This document shows, piece by piece, positions 1 to 8,164 of a stretch of DNA of 64,000 nt. Below the pieces are notes generated by a model. The model saw only the letters and a program-made list of their open reading frames with translations. It did not search any database and had not been told where the DNA came from. How positions within the stretch are numbered: the first letter of the stretch is position 1; the number at the start of each line of letters is the position of its first letter. The DNA comes from a virus, in the IMG/VR virus record IMGVR_UViG_3300009506_000022, positions 34,007-98,006 of that record; one strand, given 5' to 3'. The translations under genes and the position numbers were made by a program.

Positions 1-1
1 G

Positions 2-352
2 CCATTTTTGGATGGAACACCATATGAGGAATATCTTAAGTGGTGGAACCCGTTTTTCAAAAAAGCTAAAGAAGATAAGTTTGTTGCTGAGAAACAAAAA
101 AGAGTTGGTAGCGTAACCTTCGATGAGCGCGATTTGTTGGCTTGCAAAAGAATTGTTCTAGAGTTTTTTTCTCAATGCGTTGTTATCTCCAAAGACGTAA
201 GTCCTTATGATAAAACTTATATTTATTGTTTGTATTCGATGTGGTTTGATTCGCTTCCTTCTGTTCGAGATATGAACCTAGAGGATATTCCTGAATACGA
301 ATGGTTTATTGGTTCTCGTAATGGCGGTCTTATCTGTATGAGGGTGAAATGA
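2..352 (+). CDS. hypothetical protein, 5' end probably outside window
   Basis: The reading frame is open to the window edge. The first usable start is a TTG at 8 with no ribosome site visible, so the gene is probably cut at its 5' end. The visible part is about 115 residues, rich in Trp, Tyr and Phe (EYLKWWNPFF near the start), soluble, without signal peptide or membrane segment. Its stop overlaps the start of the next gene (ATGA), which suggests translational coupling. I do not recognise the family. Confidence 0.6.
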   Translation, partial: PFLDGTPYEEYLKWWNPFFKKAKEDKFVAEKQKRVGSVTFDERDLLACKRIVLEFFSQCVVISKDVSPYDKTYIYCLYSMWFDSLPSVRDMNLEDIPEYEWFIGSRNGGLICMRVK

Positions 353-576
353 GGTTGCAAATAAAAAACTGCAAAGCTTGTCCTTTGTTGGGACAAGAAC
401 TGAATAAAGATGGCGTTATTTCGGTGTGGTGTAATCATCCGAGAACTGCGCAAAAAAAGTATGATAAATATGTGATAGGGGGAAATGTTTTTAGAGGATT
501 TCGAATTGGAGTGCGCAAGCCGCCAAAACAATGTCCATTGTATTATTGTGAGCTCGAGCTGTGTGTGAATAGATAA
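349..576 (+). CDS. small cysteine-rich hypothetical protein
   Basis: This 75-residue protein starts at an ATG overlapping the upstream stop. It has six cysteines, including the clusters CKACPLLG, WCNHP and CPLYYC, arranged like a small metal-binding or disulfide fold. No family is recognised and the metal-binding idea is inference. It belongs to a run of tiny phage genes that look co-transcribed. Confidence 0.6.
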   Translation: MRLQIKNCKACPLLGQELNKDGVISVWCNHPRTAQKKYDKYVIGGNVFRGFRIGVRKPPKQCPLYYCELELCVNR

Positions 577-591
577 TAAAGGTTCAAGGAA

Positions 592-807
592 ATGACAAAT
601 AAAGCAGAAATAGCAAAATGGTTGAAAGGTGGTGCTAAGAGATGCGATTCTTCTCTTAGAGTTGGTAAATGTGATATTTGCGGGAAAGCGATTATTAGAG
701 GAAACTATTATTTCTCTCAATCAAGCGGCGTTGCTCACATGGATTGTGTTTTATCTGAGGATGTGATGCAAGAGCTAGAGATAGAACGCGGTGTGCGAAA
801 TGTGTAA
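592..807 (+). CDS. small zinc-finger-like protein
   Basis: A 71-residue protein with CDICGKAI followed by an H-x-x-C pair (AHMDC), a C-x2-C...H-x2-C pattern typical of a treble-clef or LIM-like zinc site. The ATG at 592 follows a purine-rich AAGGTTCAAGGAA leader. Function unknown; a nucleic-acid or protein-binding adaptor is possible but not shown. Confidence 0.65.
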   Translation: MTNKAEIAKWLKGGAKRCDSSLRVGKCDICGKAIIRGNYYFSQSSGVAHMDCVLSEDVMQELEIERGVRNV

Positions 808-925
808 TCCTACCGATAGGTGGCTTTGTTTTGATGCTGCCTGGAAAAAACAAATGAGTTGGCAGGGATATCCTGAAAACTGGAGACCAAACAATAATTT
901 GTTGAAGCGAGCCAATCAAGCCTAG
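800..925 (+). CDS. very short hypothetical protein (41 aa)
   Basis: An ATG at 800 overlaps the end of the zinc-finger gene and opens a 41-residue frame starting MCNPTDRWLCFDAAWKKQ, rich in Trp. The overlap and the protein-like composition support a real gene, but its length gives little statistical weight. Its 3' end forms the left arm of the inverted repeat at 905-967. Confidence 0.4.
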   Translation: MCNPTDRWLCFDAAWKKQMSWQGYPENWRPNNNLLKRANQA

Positions 926-967
926 CTTCTAAATCTCCCCCCCGGGAAGCGCTTGATTGGCTCGCTT
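905..967. repeat. 17-bp perfect inverted repeat with nested stem
   Basis: Bases 905-921 are exactly complementary to 951-967 (17 bp). Inside the loop, 925-929 pairs with 946-950, extending the structure to about 22 bp. There is no T-run after it, so it is not a standard intrinsic terminator. It lies just before the ribosome site of the DUF1643 gene and could be a processing site, attenuator or protein-binding site. Confidence 0.7.
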
Positions 968-981
968 GAGCGAGGAGTCTT

Positions 982-1488
982 ATGGAAAGAAATGCTGTTA
1001 TCTCTATGTGTGGAAAATATCGCTATTGGTTATCTCGAAAATGGGATGATATTAACGATAACGAAATGGTTTGTTGGGTGATGTTGAATCCAAGTATTGC
1101 AGATGGAAATGTTGACGATCCAACAATCAGGAAATGTATTGGGTTCAGCAAACAAATAGGATCTGGCGGACTTCAGGTTGTAAATCTTTTTGCGTATCGA
1201 GCGACGAATCCAAGAGAACTTTTGAATGTTCGCGATCCAGTTGGTGTACAGAACTGTAGATGGTTGCGAGATATTCTTCTCAAAAGCAACAAGGTTATTT
1301 TTGCATGGGGTTCTAATGGAGGAAAGAAAAAGCTTATAGATGTAGGTCCTCTTATTTTAATAAACAACATAGTTTTGTTACAAAACATGCAAGAAAAATT
1401 TTTTCGTTTTGGTCTTACCAAAAACGGTCAACCACTTCATCCGCTTATGTTGCCGTATAGTAGCAAACTAGAGAGGGTTTATGAGTGA
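982..1488 (+). CDS. DUF1643 domain protein
   Basis: A 168-residue protein that matches the DUF1643 family across its length. Visible hallmarks are YWLSRKWD, VMLNPSIADGNVDDPTIRKC, VVNLFAYRATNPREL, FAWGSNGG and the C-terminal GLTKNGQPLHPL. The family is common in phages and mobile elements; its biochemical activity is not established. The start has a good ribosome site (GAGGAG). The stop overlaps the start of the UvrD-like helicase, so the two are probably translated together. Confidence 0.88.
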   Translation: MERNAVISMCGKYRYWLSRKWDDINDNEMVCWVMLNPSIADGNVDDPTIRKCIGFSKQIGSGGLQVVNLFAYRATNPRELLNVRDPVGVQNCRWLRDILLKSNKVIFAWGSNGGKKKLIDVGPLILINNIVLLQNMQEKFFRFGLTKNGQPLHPLMLPYSSKLERVYE

Positions 1489-3451
1489 ACTTATAGAAGG
1501 GTTAAACGACAGACAACAAGAAGTTGTTTATCATGATCAAGGACCAATACTTGTTGGAGCTGGCGCTGGTAGTGGGAAAACGCAAGTCTTGATTAGAAGA
1601 GTCGGATATCTCGTTATAGAAAGAGATGTTGATCCGACTAGGATTCTTGCTGTGACTTTCAGCAAAAGTGGCGCTGAGGAAATGCAAGAACGACTTGATT
1701 CTCTTATTGGAGAGAGTGGAGCCAGGATTGGAACATTTCATTCTTTAGCATATGAGATCATCAAACACGAAAATTCAGAATATCGAACATGGATTGTTGA
1801 TGACAAAAATAGATATCGTGTTTGTATCAAGGAAGCCGTTGGTTATAAAGGAATCAAATGGAACAATGCAGATGTCAATATTCTGGAGCGTTTTATTGAA
1901 ATCTGTAAAGCTTATGGTGCGCGACCTGGTTCAGCGAAAGCTTTAGAGATAGCACGAAGTTTTGCAAAAAAGAAGCCTAGCTTATCTACGATTCCGGTAA
2001 AAATGATTATGGCTTATGATGAAGCGGAAGGGATTCGAGAATCTAAGCGTCTCATTTGTTTTGACGACATGTTGCTGGAAGCCGTTGAGTTGCTCACGAA
2101 CAAGCTTATTTGTAAACATTGGGCGAATAAATACGACTACATTTTACAAGATGAAGCTCAAGATCAAAACTGGTGTCAGTTTCAAATAGGCGAGCTTCTT
2201 GCCAAAGAACATCGCAACTACATGCTGGTTGGCGATCCTTGTCAAACCATATACTCATTTCGTGGTGTTGAGGTAAAGAGATTTTTTGAGCTAAGAGATC
2301 GATGGAATGCAAAGTTCATTTCGATGAACCGAAATTATCGAAGTGGACAATCGATTATTTCTAGTGCCAATTCGTTGTTGCGAAACATGGATCCTAAAAT
2401 AGCCTTGAGCGAAATGGTTTGTGAACGATCTGTTGATAGCGAAGTTTCGGTTGTTAGTTACGCAACGCTGGACGAAGAAGGAAACGGCATTGCGAATCAG
2501 ATCAAACAGTTGTTGAGTGATGGAGAACAACCTAAGAATATTGCTGTGTTGTATCGCACCAACGCGCAGTCTAGAGCACCAGAGGAATCGTTGATTTCTG
2601 CTGGTGTTCCATATCAAGTCATAGGGAGTATAAACTTCTATGAACGTAAAGAGGTCAAACATCTTCTATCTTATTTGAGATTAGCGGCTCTTAGGGGTAG
2701 TTTCCAAGATGTTGCTGGTTCAATAAATAGTCCATTTCGATTTCTTGGGAAGAAGTTTCTTGAAAGGGTAGAGAAGGCATCATCGAAAGGCAAAAAGATA
2801 GCTGATTGGCCAGGTCTTGTTCAAGACGTTTGCAAACAGGCTGGCCTTCAATACAGGCAGAAACAGAGCGCTGAAGAATGGATCGATTTAGTTCGTGAGA
2901 TGACGGCTCGAGCGATAATAAATCAAACAGAAGAGTGTACGCCAGAGGATTTAGAAGAAGCGAAACCAGCTTCGATCCTTTCCGATATTGTACGCGAAAC
3001 AAAATATAAAGAATGGCTGAAACAAGAAGAGGGCGATGAGACTCCAGACAACAGTAGGGTTTCGAATGTCATGGAGATGATTCGCGCCGCAAGCCGCTTC
3101 GATACTGTTGACGCTCTTTTGGATTATGTCGATATGACACTAGAGGCTTCAAAGACCAGTTCTAAAAACGGCGGAGGACCAAACAAAGTTACGTTGTGTT
3201 CGATCCATCGTTCGAAGGGTTTGGAATGGGCGAATGTTTTTATCGCTGGAGTATGCGAAAAGATTCTTCCTCATGGTAGATGCGAAGATATTGAAGAGGA
3301 ACGTAGGATTTTTTACGTTGGGATTACGAGAGCTCAAGAGCGGTTGGCGATAAGCGCTGTAAGAAAGATTGCCGTTGGGGGAGACATGATAGAGGTTGAA
3401 CCGAGTCGATTCATCAAAGAGATCGGTGGCGAAATAAAACAAGAAGGGTGA
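1481..3451 (+). CDS. UvrD/PcrA-like SF1 DNA helicase
   Basis: A 656-residue superfamily 1A helicase that unwinds DNA with ATP. Motif I is GAGAGSGKT (residues 26-34), motif Ia AVTFSKSGAEEM, motif II LQDEAQDQ, motif III VGDPCQTIYSFRG, motif IV YRTNAQSRAPEESL, motif V SIHRSKGLEWANV and motif VI FYVGITRAQERL, all in the expected order. Length matches compact UvrD/PcrA proteins. It overlaps the DUF1643 gene by 8 nt. Likely roles are phage replication, recombination or repair; which one is inference. Confidence 0.93.
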   Translation: MSELIEGLNDRQQEVVYHDQGPILVGAGAGSGKTQVLIRRVGYLVIERDVDPTRILAVTFSKSGAEEMQERLDSLIGESGARIGTFHSLAYEIIKHENSEYRTWIVDDKNRYRVCIKEAVGYKGIKWNNADVNILERFIEICKAYGARPGSAKALEIARSFAKKKPSLSTIPVKMIMAYDEAEGIRESKRLICFDDMLLEAVELLTNKLICKHWANKYDYILQDEAQDQNWCQFQIGELLAKEHRNYMLVGDPCQTIYSFRGVEVKRFFELRDRWNAKFISMNRNYRSGQSIISSANSLLRNMDPKIALSEMVCERSVDSEVSVVSYATLDEEGNGIANQIKQLLSDGEQPKNIAVLYRTNAQSRAPEESLISAGVPYQVIGSINFYERKEVKHLLSYLRLAALRGSFQDVAGSINSPFRFLGKKFLERVEKASSKGKKIADWPGLVQDVCKQAGLQYRQKQSAEEWIDLVREMTARAIINQTEECTPEDLEEAKPASILSDIVRETKYKEWLKQEEGDETPDNSRVSNVMEMIRAASRFDTVDALLDYVDMTLEASKTSSKNGGGPNKVTLCSIHRSKGLEWANVFIAGVCEKILPHGRCEDIEEERRIFYVGITRAQERLAISAVRKIAVGGDMIEVEPSRFIKEIGGEIKQEG

Positions 3452-3458
3452 AAGCTGT

Positions 3459-3734
3459 ATGAGAGAAAAACTAAAGAAGCGTGTCAGAGATGCTGTTATG
3501 GCTTGTGCTGGTAGGATGAAAGCCAAAAGGCTTTATTTAGAATTTGAGAGAGCCAGCGATGCTCCAACGGCAAGGATGAAAGAATCCGATATCAAGAAGG
3601 TTCTTGATGCCATGATGTCTACATCGAAAGGAAGAATCAAACTTTTTATGTTGGCCTATCTTGGCTTGCAGGTTTGCGATAACGAGATTCAAAAATTGGA
3701 ACGAGGAAGCGACAATCTCCTGATGGGAGATTGA
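3459..3734 (+). CDS. hypothetical protein (91 aa)
   Basis: A small, basic, helix-rich protein (MREKLKKRVRDAVM at the start) that begins 8 nt after the helicase stop, so it is in the same transcript. No motif, signal peptide or membrane segment is visible. I do not recognise it. Confidence 0.65.
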   Translation: MREKLKKRVRDAVMACAGRMKAKRLYLEFERASDAPTARMKESDIKKVLDAMMSTSKGRIKLFMLAYLGLQVCDNEIQKLERGSDNLLMGD

Positions 3735-3751
3735 GAAAGGAAAATATAGAT

Positions 3752-4099
3752 ATGTCAAATGACGCAAGAGAAATGATGAAACCGTTATCTACAGATGAGG
3801 TTCGCAATCTGTTGACATCAACTCTTCATGGATCACCTCCACACAAAACGCTGATGAGAATCTTTGCAACTCTTGCGGCGTGGTCGTCTTTGGAGGAAAA
3901 CGAACGTGTTGTTTTTGAAGCGATTCAGTCTATTTGTGAATCGTTGAAGCATGCTCATCAAGGTTCTGAAATGATGCTTCAACAAATAGAACGAAAGGAT
4001 TATAAGGCGCTTCTAGAAACCGGCAAGGCAGCGAAAGCGGCAATGAGTGAACTTGTTCGAGTGACAGCCGAACTTTTGAAATTGAGACAGAAAAGTTGA
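3752..4099 (+). CDS. hypothetical protein (115 aa)
   Basis: The start is placed at the ATG at 3752 because GAAAGGA lies at a suitable distance upstream; an in-frame TTG at 3731 is less likely. The protein is alpha-helical in character with a possible coiled-coil C-terminus (AAKAAMSELVRVTAELLKL). No domain recognised. Its stop overlaps the next start (TGATG). Confidence 0.65.
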   Translation: MSNDAREMMKPLSTDEVRNLLTSTLHGSPPHKTLMRIFATLAAWSSLEENERVVFEAIQSICESLKHAHQGSEMMLQQIERKDYKALLETGKAAKAAMSELVRVTAELLKLRQKS

Positions 4100-4452
4100 T
4101 GGATAAACCTACATATCTGATCTCTCTGTTTGGGTGGGAGGGGTTCTGGCCGCTTTTTCTGAAAGATGATTACGAGGAAGCAAAACGGATTGTCGAAGAT
4201 GTTGTCAAAAAGCAAGGTGTTCCAGAGGATACAGTTGGCTATTGCGTTACATGTTTTGATCGTAGCGATATTGCGCTTGGCGATATCTTTTATCAATGCA
4301 AAGAGGATCCTTCAGAAAACCCAGATTGGAGAAAGCCTGGTTGTTCTCAATGGGAATGGGATTCGGTTCCTTATCATTCTCGTCCTCGAGAAGAATGCAC
4401 TTGGTGGCGCTCTTTTGTTGTGGATGCTAAAATAGATATTGAGGAAAAATAA
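4099..4452 (+). CDS. hypothetical protein (117 aa)
   Basis: Starts at the ATG embedded in the preceding stop (TGATG). It is acidic and rich in Trp and aromatic residues, with scattered cysteines (YCVTCFD, FYQCKED, EECTWW). It looks soluble. No family recognised; one of the coupled small genes of this region. Confidence 0.65.
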   Translation: MDKPTYLISLFGWEGFWPLFLKDDYEEAKRIVEDVVKKQGVPEDTVGYCVTCFDRSDIALGDIFYQCKEDPSENPDWRKPGCSQWEWDSVPYHSRPREECTWWRSFVVDAKIDIEEK

Positions 4453-4661
4453 TGAGTTGTCTGAAGCAATGGAAGGTTGGGCGTCGTGTTCTTGGTTTGA
4501 TGGCAAGTGGGGTGGTTGTTATCGCAGAACGGAGAGATGGGGGTGGTTTTCCAGATGAGCAATTTACACTTGCGAGTGGACTTCCAGGTTTGATTGCAAT
4601 ACGGGATACGTTGAATGAAGTTATAGACGAGATAAAATCTCGTAGAAAACAAAAGGAGTAG
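4452..4661 (+). CDS. hypothetical protein (69 aa)
   Basis: Overlaps the upstream stop by one base. A short protein with a beta-rich first half and a charged helical C-terminus (DEIKSRRKQKE). No recognised domain. Confidence 0.6.
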   Translation: MSCLKQWKVGRRVLGLMASGVVVIAERRDGGGFPDEQFTLASGLPGLIAIRDTLNEVIDEIKSRRKQKE

Positions 4662-4663
4662 TC

Positions 4664-4921
4664 ATGGTAGAGATATTCATAAACAGGTTGGTTCAGAAGA
4701 TAAACATGTTGAACCTTTTTTTGGTGAACAACGTAGTTGTTGAGCAAGACGAAGATATTCCAACAATTATCATTATCAAGGTGTATCTTTCGAAGTGGGG
4801 ATATTTTTTCTTCGGATTGATACAGTGGTTTGTGAAAAGGAAGCTTGCTGCGGTTGCTTTAGATCTTCCTGAAGATTTTCAGGTTACCATCGAAGCGACC
4901 TATCAATCCCCAAAGAAATGA
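4664..4921 (+). CDS. hypothetical protein (85 aa)
   Basis: Begins 2 nt after the previous gene, with AAGGAG in the previous gene's last codons. It contains a hydrophobic aromatic stretch (WGYFFFGLIQWFV) that could be a short membrane-associated helix. No recognised family. Confidence 0.6.
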   Translation: MVEIFINRLVQKINMLNLFLVNNVVVEQDEDIPTIIIIKVYLSKWGYFFFGLIQWFVKRKLAAVALDLPEDFQVTIEATYQSPKK

Positions 4922-5214
4922 GGCGATTGGTTACATCGAACTCTTTTACACGTAGTCAAGTTCGTTTGATTGTTAGATTGTTTAATGCGTTACTTCAAGG
5001 TCGCGATGTAACGTTTTACTTTCGAAGTCCAGATTTTGGCGCCGTGTTTGAAAAGTTCAAAACGATGTATGATAAGTGGGAAGAAAACGAAAGAAAGAAG
5101 TTTGCCAAAAGAAAAAATAAAAATATCCATAATATTAGGGCAAAGGATGAAAACCCTAAGGAACCGCAAGGGGTTGACAGCTTACCAACTTGCGAGAATG
5201 ACAGGGATATCTAG
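4918..5214 (+). CDS. hypothetical protein (98 aa)
   Basis: Starts at an ATGA overlap with the previous gene. The N-terminal two thirds look protein-like. The last third (KRKNKNIHN onward) is basic and low in hydrophobic residues and overlaps the XRE regulator frame by 68 nt. The genuine C-terminus could therefore be unstructured, or the frame could be damaged. No family recognised. Confidence 0.5.
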   Translation: MRRLVTSNSFTRSQVRLIVRLFNALLQGRDVTFYFRSPDFGAVFEKFKTMYDKWEENERKKFAKRKNKNIHNIRAKDENPKEPQGVDSLPTCENDRDI

Positions 5215-5341
5215 GGATGACATATCTAGAATGGAAAATGGATGGGTATGTCCTACTATAAATAAGTTATATAAAGTGTCTATTGCCCTTTGTGTTCCGA
5301 TATCTGAGATTGTTTGTGTGCTTGAAGGGATTGAACTGTGA
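5147..5341 (+). CDS. XRE/Cro-like helix-turn-helix regulator
   Basis: A 64-residue protein that is essentially one HTH_3 domain: LRNRKGLTAYQLARMTGI then SRDDISRMENG and a C-terminal helix (ISEIVCVLEGIEL). This is the size of Cro-type repressors, which bind DNA as dimers. The ATG at 5147 is chosen because it begins exactly at the domain; the ribosome site (AAAGG) is weak and close. Candidate operators are the palindromes at 9839-9849 and 14800-14820, but no link is shown. Confidence 0.8.
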   Translation: MKTLRNRKGLTAYQLARMTGISRDDISRMENGWVCPTINKLYKVSIALCVPISEIVCVLEGIEL

Positions 5342-5739
5342 AAATAATCATTGCGGGAATCAGAACTTTAACTGATTATTCTATCGTTTGTCGCGCTGTT
5401 GAAATCAGTGGGCTCAAAATCTCTATGGTTGTGAGTGGTTTGGATGACGAGATAGAAAAAAGGAGCGTTCAAGGATTTAGAATTAGAGGCGTTGACGCTT
5501 TAGGTGTTCGTTGGGCAAAACAACACAAGATTCCTTTTATTGTTTTTCCTCCCAATTGGAATCGATATGGAAAACGAGCTGGACCAAAGAGAAACAGAGA
5601 GATGGCGGTTTACGCCAACGGCTTGATTGCTATTTGGAACGGTCGAAGCGATGGAACGAAAGATATGATTGATGCGATGTATAACAAAAAGAAACCGATA
5701 TTTGTTTACAGTTTGTCTTGTGACGAACAATTGGTTTGA
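5338..5739 (+). CDS. SLOG-family protein (DUF2493, YspA/YpsA-related)
   Basis: A 133-residue protein with the start of the SLOG Rossmann-like fold (MKIIIAGIRTLTDY), then VVSGLDDEIEKRSV, GVDALGVRWAKQHKIPFIVFPPNW, GPKRNREMAVYANGLIAIW and GTKDMIDAM, the order seen in DUF2493. SLOG proteins are predicted to bind nucleotide-derived ligands. Related domains act in phage-host conflict systems, but this one's role is unknown. The start is a GTG overlapping the XRE stop. Confidence 0.85.
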   Translation: MKIIIAGIRTLTDYSIVCRAVEISGLKISMVVSGLDDEIEKRSVQGFRIRGVDALGVRWAKQHKIPFIVFPPNWNRYGKRAGPKRNREMAVYANGLIAIWNGRSDGTKDMIDAMYNKKKPIFVYSLSCDEQLV

Positions 5740-5750
5740 TCGGAGATATC

Positions 5751-6080
5751 ATGAAAAAGAGGATTCGAGATCTAATCGACAGTGATATATCTTATGAAGT
5801 TCCAAGACATGTTCTTGGCCATTTTTTGCAGCTTAGCCATTATACGAAGTTTGAGCGGAAGCTTGAACTTGTTTTTCAGAACTATCTTGGTCGAACTTTC
5901 AACGATTCTACGGTCAATGATTTGGTAGATAGGATTAGAAATATTTGGTCTAGAATGTATATAGAAGGCATGGTCGATTGTCCTGTTGATGAAATGCCAC
6001 TCTATAAAATTGAGTTTGACCATGATCGAAACCTAGTTTTCTCTTGGAATGACGAAGGGGATAGCAATGAAACACACTGA
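5751..6080 (+). CDS. hypothetical protein (109 aa)
   Basis: The ATG at 5751 is preferred over a TTG at 5736 because CGGAG lies upstream of it. The protein is helical and charged, with no recognised motif. Its 3' end overlaps the next gene by 14 nt. Confidence 0.62.
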   Translation: MKKRIRDLIDSDISYEVPRHVLGHFLQLSHYTKFERKLELVFQNYLGRTFNDSTVNDLVDRIRNIWSRMYIEGMVDCPVDEMPLYKIEFDHDRNLVFSWNDEGDSNETH

Positions 6081-6537
6081 AGGGTTTTGCCATATGGAAT
6101 ATAGTTCTGAATGTGGAAAGAAAATTAGCATTTGGAATAGTCGAGATGGCGTTACACCATTTATTTGTTTTATAGAAGGGGTTGAATATAAACATTCGAA
6201 TTGGAATAACGATAAGCAAAACGCTAGTTATATTCCAAGGGTTGGAGACTACCTTTTTGTTGATTCCACTCTTGAAGATTTGATAGACGAACGTTTTATC
6301 TGGTGGGATACTAACGCTAATTCGATAGATTCGTTTGCTGTGAAAACCTTTCATGCTCACTACGGTTATGATCGGAATAAAACGTGTCGCCTTCTTGCTG
6401 AGGAAGATTTAATTCGAAACGGTGAACCTCCACCACATCTTTTGGTGGCAACAAAAGATTTTGTTCGAGGATGGATTTGTCATAAACAAATGCTTATTAC
6501 CGCCATGGATAGTATTCAAAAAAAATATAAAATATAA
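6067..6537 (+). CDS. hypothetical protein (156 aa)
   Basis: ATG at 6067 follows GAAGGGG. Soluble, with aromatic clusters (FIWWDTN, WICHKQM) and a central FEGVEYKHS-like beta segment (FIEGVEYKHSNW). No family recognised. It sits inside the run of small overlapping early genes. Confidence 0.62.
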   Translation: MKHTEGFCHMEYSSECGKKISIWNSRDGVTPFICFIEGVEYKHSNWNNDKQNASYIPRVGDYLFVDSTLEDLIDERFIWWDTNANSIDSFAVKTFHAHYGYDRNKTCRLLAEEDLIRNGEPPPHLLVATKDFVRGWICHKQMLITAMDSIQKKYKI

Positions 6538-6550
6538 GAAAGTGGTTAAG

Positions 6551-6859
6551 ATGAAGATAATAAACGGAGAACATGATTCAAAAGATAATGAAAGAGTTCC
6601 TTTTTCCACTTTGAAGCCTGGTGACTTTTTTATCCATTCTTCGCGTGTTTTGGTGAAGGTAGATAAAGATATTTATCAAATCGAACATGAAAAAGAGGAT
6701 GGTGCATCTCATAGCTTCAAGCTTGTCTCTGCTGTTCGTATTGGTCATATAGATGATCCAGAAGAATCAAGAAAGATTGCTGGAAAAACAAGTAACATTG
6801 GACAAGACACTAAAGTAAAGTTGGTTGACAATATCGCCGCGATGTATCTAAAAGGGTAG
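6551..6859 (+). CDS. hypothetical protein (102 aa)
   Basis: Start chosen at the ATG after AAAGTGGTTAAG. A longer frame runs upstream to 6422 but would overlap the previous gene heavily. Contains TLKPGDFFIHSSRVLVKVD, a short beta-barrel-like stretch. Function unknown. Confidence 0.6.
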   Translation: MKIINGEHDSKDNERVPFSTLKPGDFFIHSSRVLVKVDKDIYQIEHEKEDGASHSFKLVSAVRIGHIDDPEESRKIAGKTSNIGQDTKVKLVDNIAAMYLKG

Positions 6860-6861
6860 TG

Positions 6862-7113
6862 ATGAAGAAAGCCAAGACGTTGTTTCCTCTTGATTGCAAG
6901 CCAACTTTTGTTGACTCTATCGAAGTTGGCGATCTCAAGTTATTTGAGAAGACTCTTGGAAACAATGTCTTGAAAAAAAATGATGGGCTTCGACCAACCC
7001 CTCTTGCAGTAAGGGTCGTTGAAAACAAAGGGGTTCCAAAGAACGTTGCGGTTCTTTGTGATAGCAAGGGGAATGTGATCGTTCAGTGTTGTTTTTGTGA
7101 ATCTGAAGAGTGA
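6862..7113 (+). CDS. hypothetical protein (83 aa)
   Basis: Starts 2 nt after the preceding TAG. Small soluble protein ending in a cysteine pair (CCFCESEE). No family recognised. It is the last gene before the promoter region at 7114-7231. Confidence 0.6.
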   Translation: MKKAKTLFPLDCKPTFVDSIEVGDLKLFEKTLGNNVLKKNDGLRPTPLAVRVVENKGVPKNVAVLCDSKGNVIVQCCFCESEE

Positions 7114-7157
7114 TCTTTTTGAAACAAAAACGGAAACGATTTTTTATAAAAAAAGTG

Positions 7158-7185
7158 TTGTTATTTAGCTTCTAATCTATATTAT
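7158..7185 (+). promoter_or_regulatory. predicted sigma70-type promoter
   Basis: TTGTTA (7158-7163), a 16-nt spacer and TATTAT (7180-7185) resemble -35 and -10 boxes. It lies 47 nt upstream of the gene at 7232 and behind an AT-rich stretch (7123-7154) that could act as an UP element. Confidence 0.5.
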
Positions 7186-7231
7186 TGGCGGCGTAGTTAG
7201 CAGTTCCACAACCAACAAATAGGAGGAATCG

Positions 7232-8143
7232 ATGGGAACCGCACACGCCAATATTTGGCTAAGAAATGCTAATTGTGAGTTGTTGCCGAATGTCTGGAGA
7301 ACAGATCTTGTAATACAGGGTTGTCCAGGTTCATATTTGGTCGATCTTTTTCCAGAGGTCATAGACCAGCTGAAAGAACGATATAGCACCTCAGCTTCGA
7401 TGATATGCACTACTGATTTTCCTTTAGGGACCGATCAAGCTGGAAAGACTTTAGGCCTTACTTTTGGTTCTGGAAGCGTTCAGAACCTGGCTTTTAGCGC
7501 TCCAGCGATGAAGCTTGAGGAGATCGTTGGTCAGATGAAAGCTTTCTTCAAAGATTGCGAAATCGCTGTGATTGACGGAAGCATTGTTGTCAAAACCACA
7601 GAACATGGTCCTGGTGTTTCGATTACGGTTAGTGGCGATAGCGATTTGACCTGGAGCACAGTGAAGGATGGAGAAGGATATAAGATCGTATCTCATTTCT
7701 ATCAGAATGCGAAACGGATCATGTTGATGCCACCTTCTGGAGAAAACATCAATCATATAGAAGTGGATATTCCGCCTGGTTGCTATCGTGTTTGGACTCG
7801 TGTTTGTCATGGCAACAATGAGGAAACTTCGATTCAGATGATAAATCCAAGATGTGGGGAGGAAGTATGTGTGAACCTATTGCTTCCAACGATTGAAACG
7901 TGTTCAGCTCACCTGGTTCATCCTCTTATGGATCACATTGTGGTCAACCAGAAGTTTGATAACGATGCGAATCGTGTCATGATTTTTCGCGGCTTGATCT
8001 ATGGTGCTCAGTTGGCGAAACAGGTTGTTCTGGATCAACTTGCTTATCGATTAGAGGAAGCTGAGGATAAAAACGACACCGATCTGCAAGCTCGAGTTAA
8101 TGCTGTTATTGCGTTGGCTAACCAGCTTCCAGATTGTTATTGA
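7232..8143 (+). CDS. unknown 303-aa protein, monocistronic
   Basis: Strong ribosome site (AGGAGGAATCG) and an apparent private promoter and terminator suggest high, separate expression. The protein has three visible parts: an N-terminal alpha/beta part, a central beta region (IEVDIPPGCYRVWTRVCHGN, residues about 171-190) resembling a carboxypeptidase-regulatory-like or Ig-like beta sandwich, and a helical C-terminus (residues about 250-303). Cysteines are spread through the protein. No signal peptide. I do not recognise the family. Virion component, internal protein and host-takeover protein are all possible. Confidence 0.72.
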   Translation: MGTAHANIWLRNANCELLPNVWRTDLVIQGCPGSYLVDLFPEVIDQLKERYSTSASMICTTDFPLGTDQAGKTLGLTFGSGSVQNLAFSAPAMKLEEIVGQMKAFFKDCEIAVIDGSIVVKTTEHGPGVSITVSGDSDLTWSTVKDGEGYKIVSHFYQNAKRIMLMPPSGENINHIEVDIPPGCYRVWTRVCHGNNEETSIQMINPRCGEEVCVNLLLPTIETCSAHLVHPLMDHIVVNQKFDNDANRVMIFRGLIYGAQLAKQVVLDQLAYRLEEAEDKNDTDLQARVNAVIALANQLPDCY

Positions 8144-8164
8144 TATCTGAAACAATAGCTTGAG

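Noticed and set aside
223-720. Long open frame on the - strand across several small genes
   Set aside because: It lies opposite well-supported overlapping + strand genes, has no ribosome site and a composition typical of an antisense shadow.
4918-5341. Possible frameshift fusing the 98-aa protein to the XRE regulator
   Set aside because: The HTH domain starts cleanly at the ATG at 5147 and no slippery site is visible, so two overlapping genes are simpler. The idea is not excluded.
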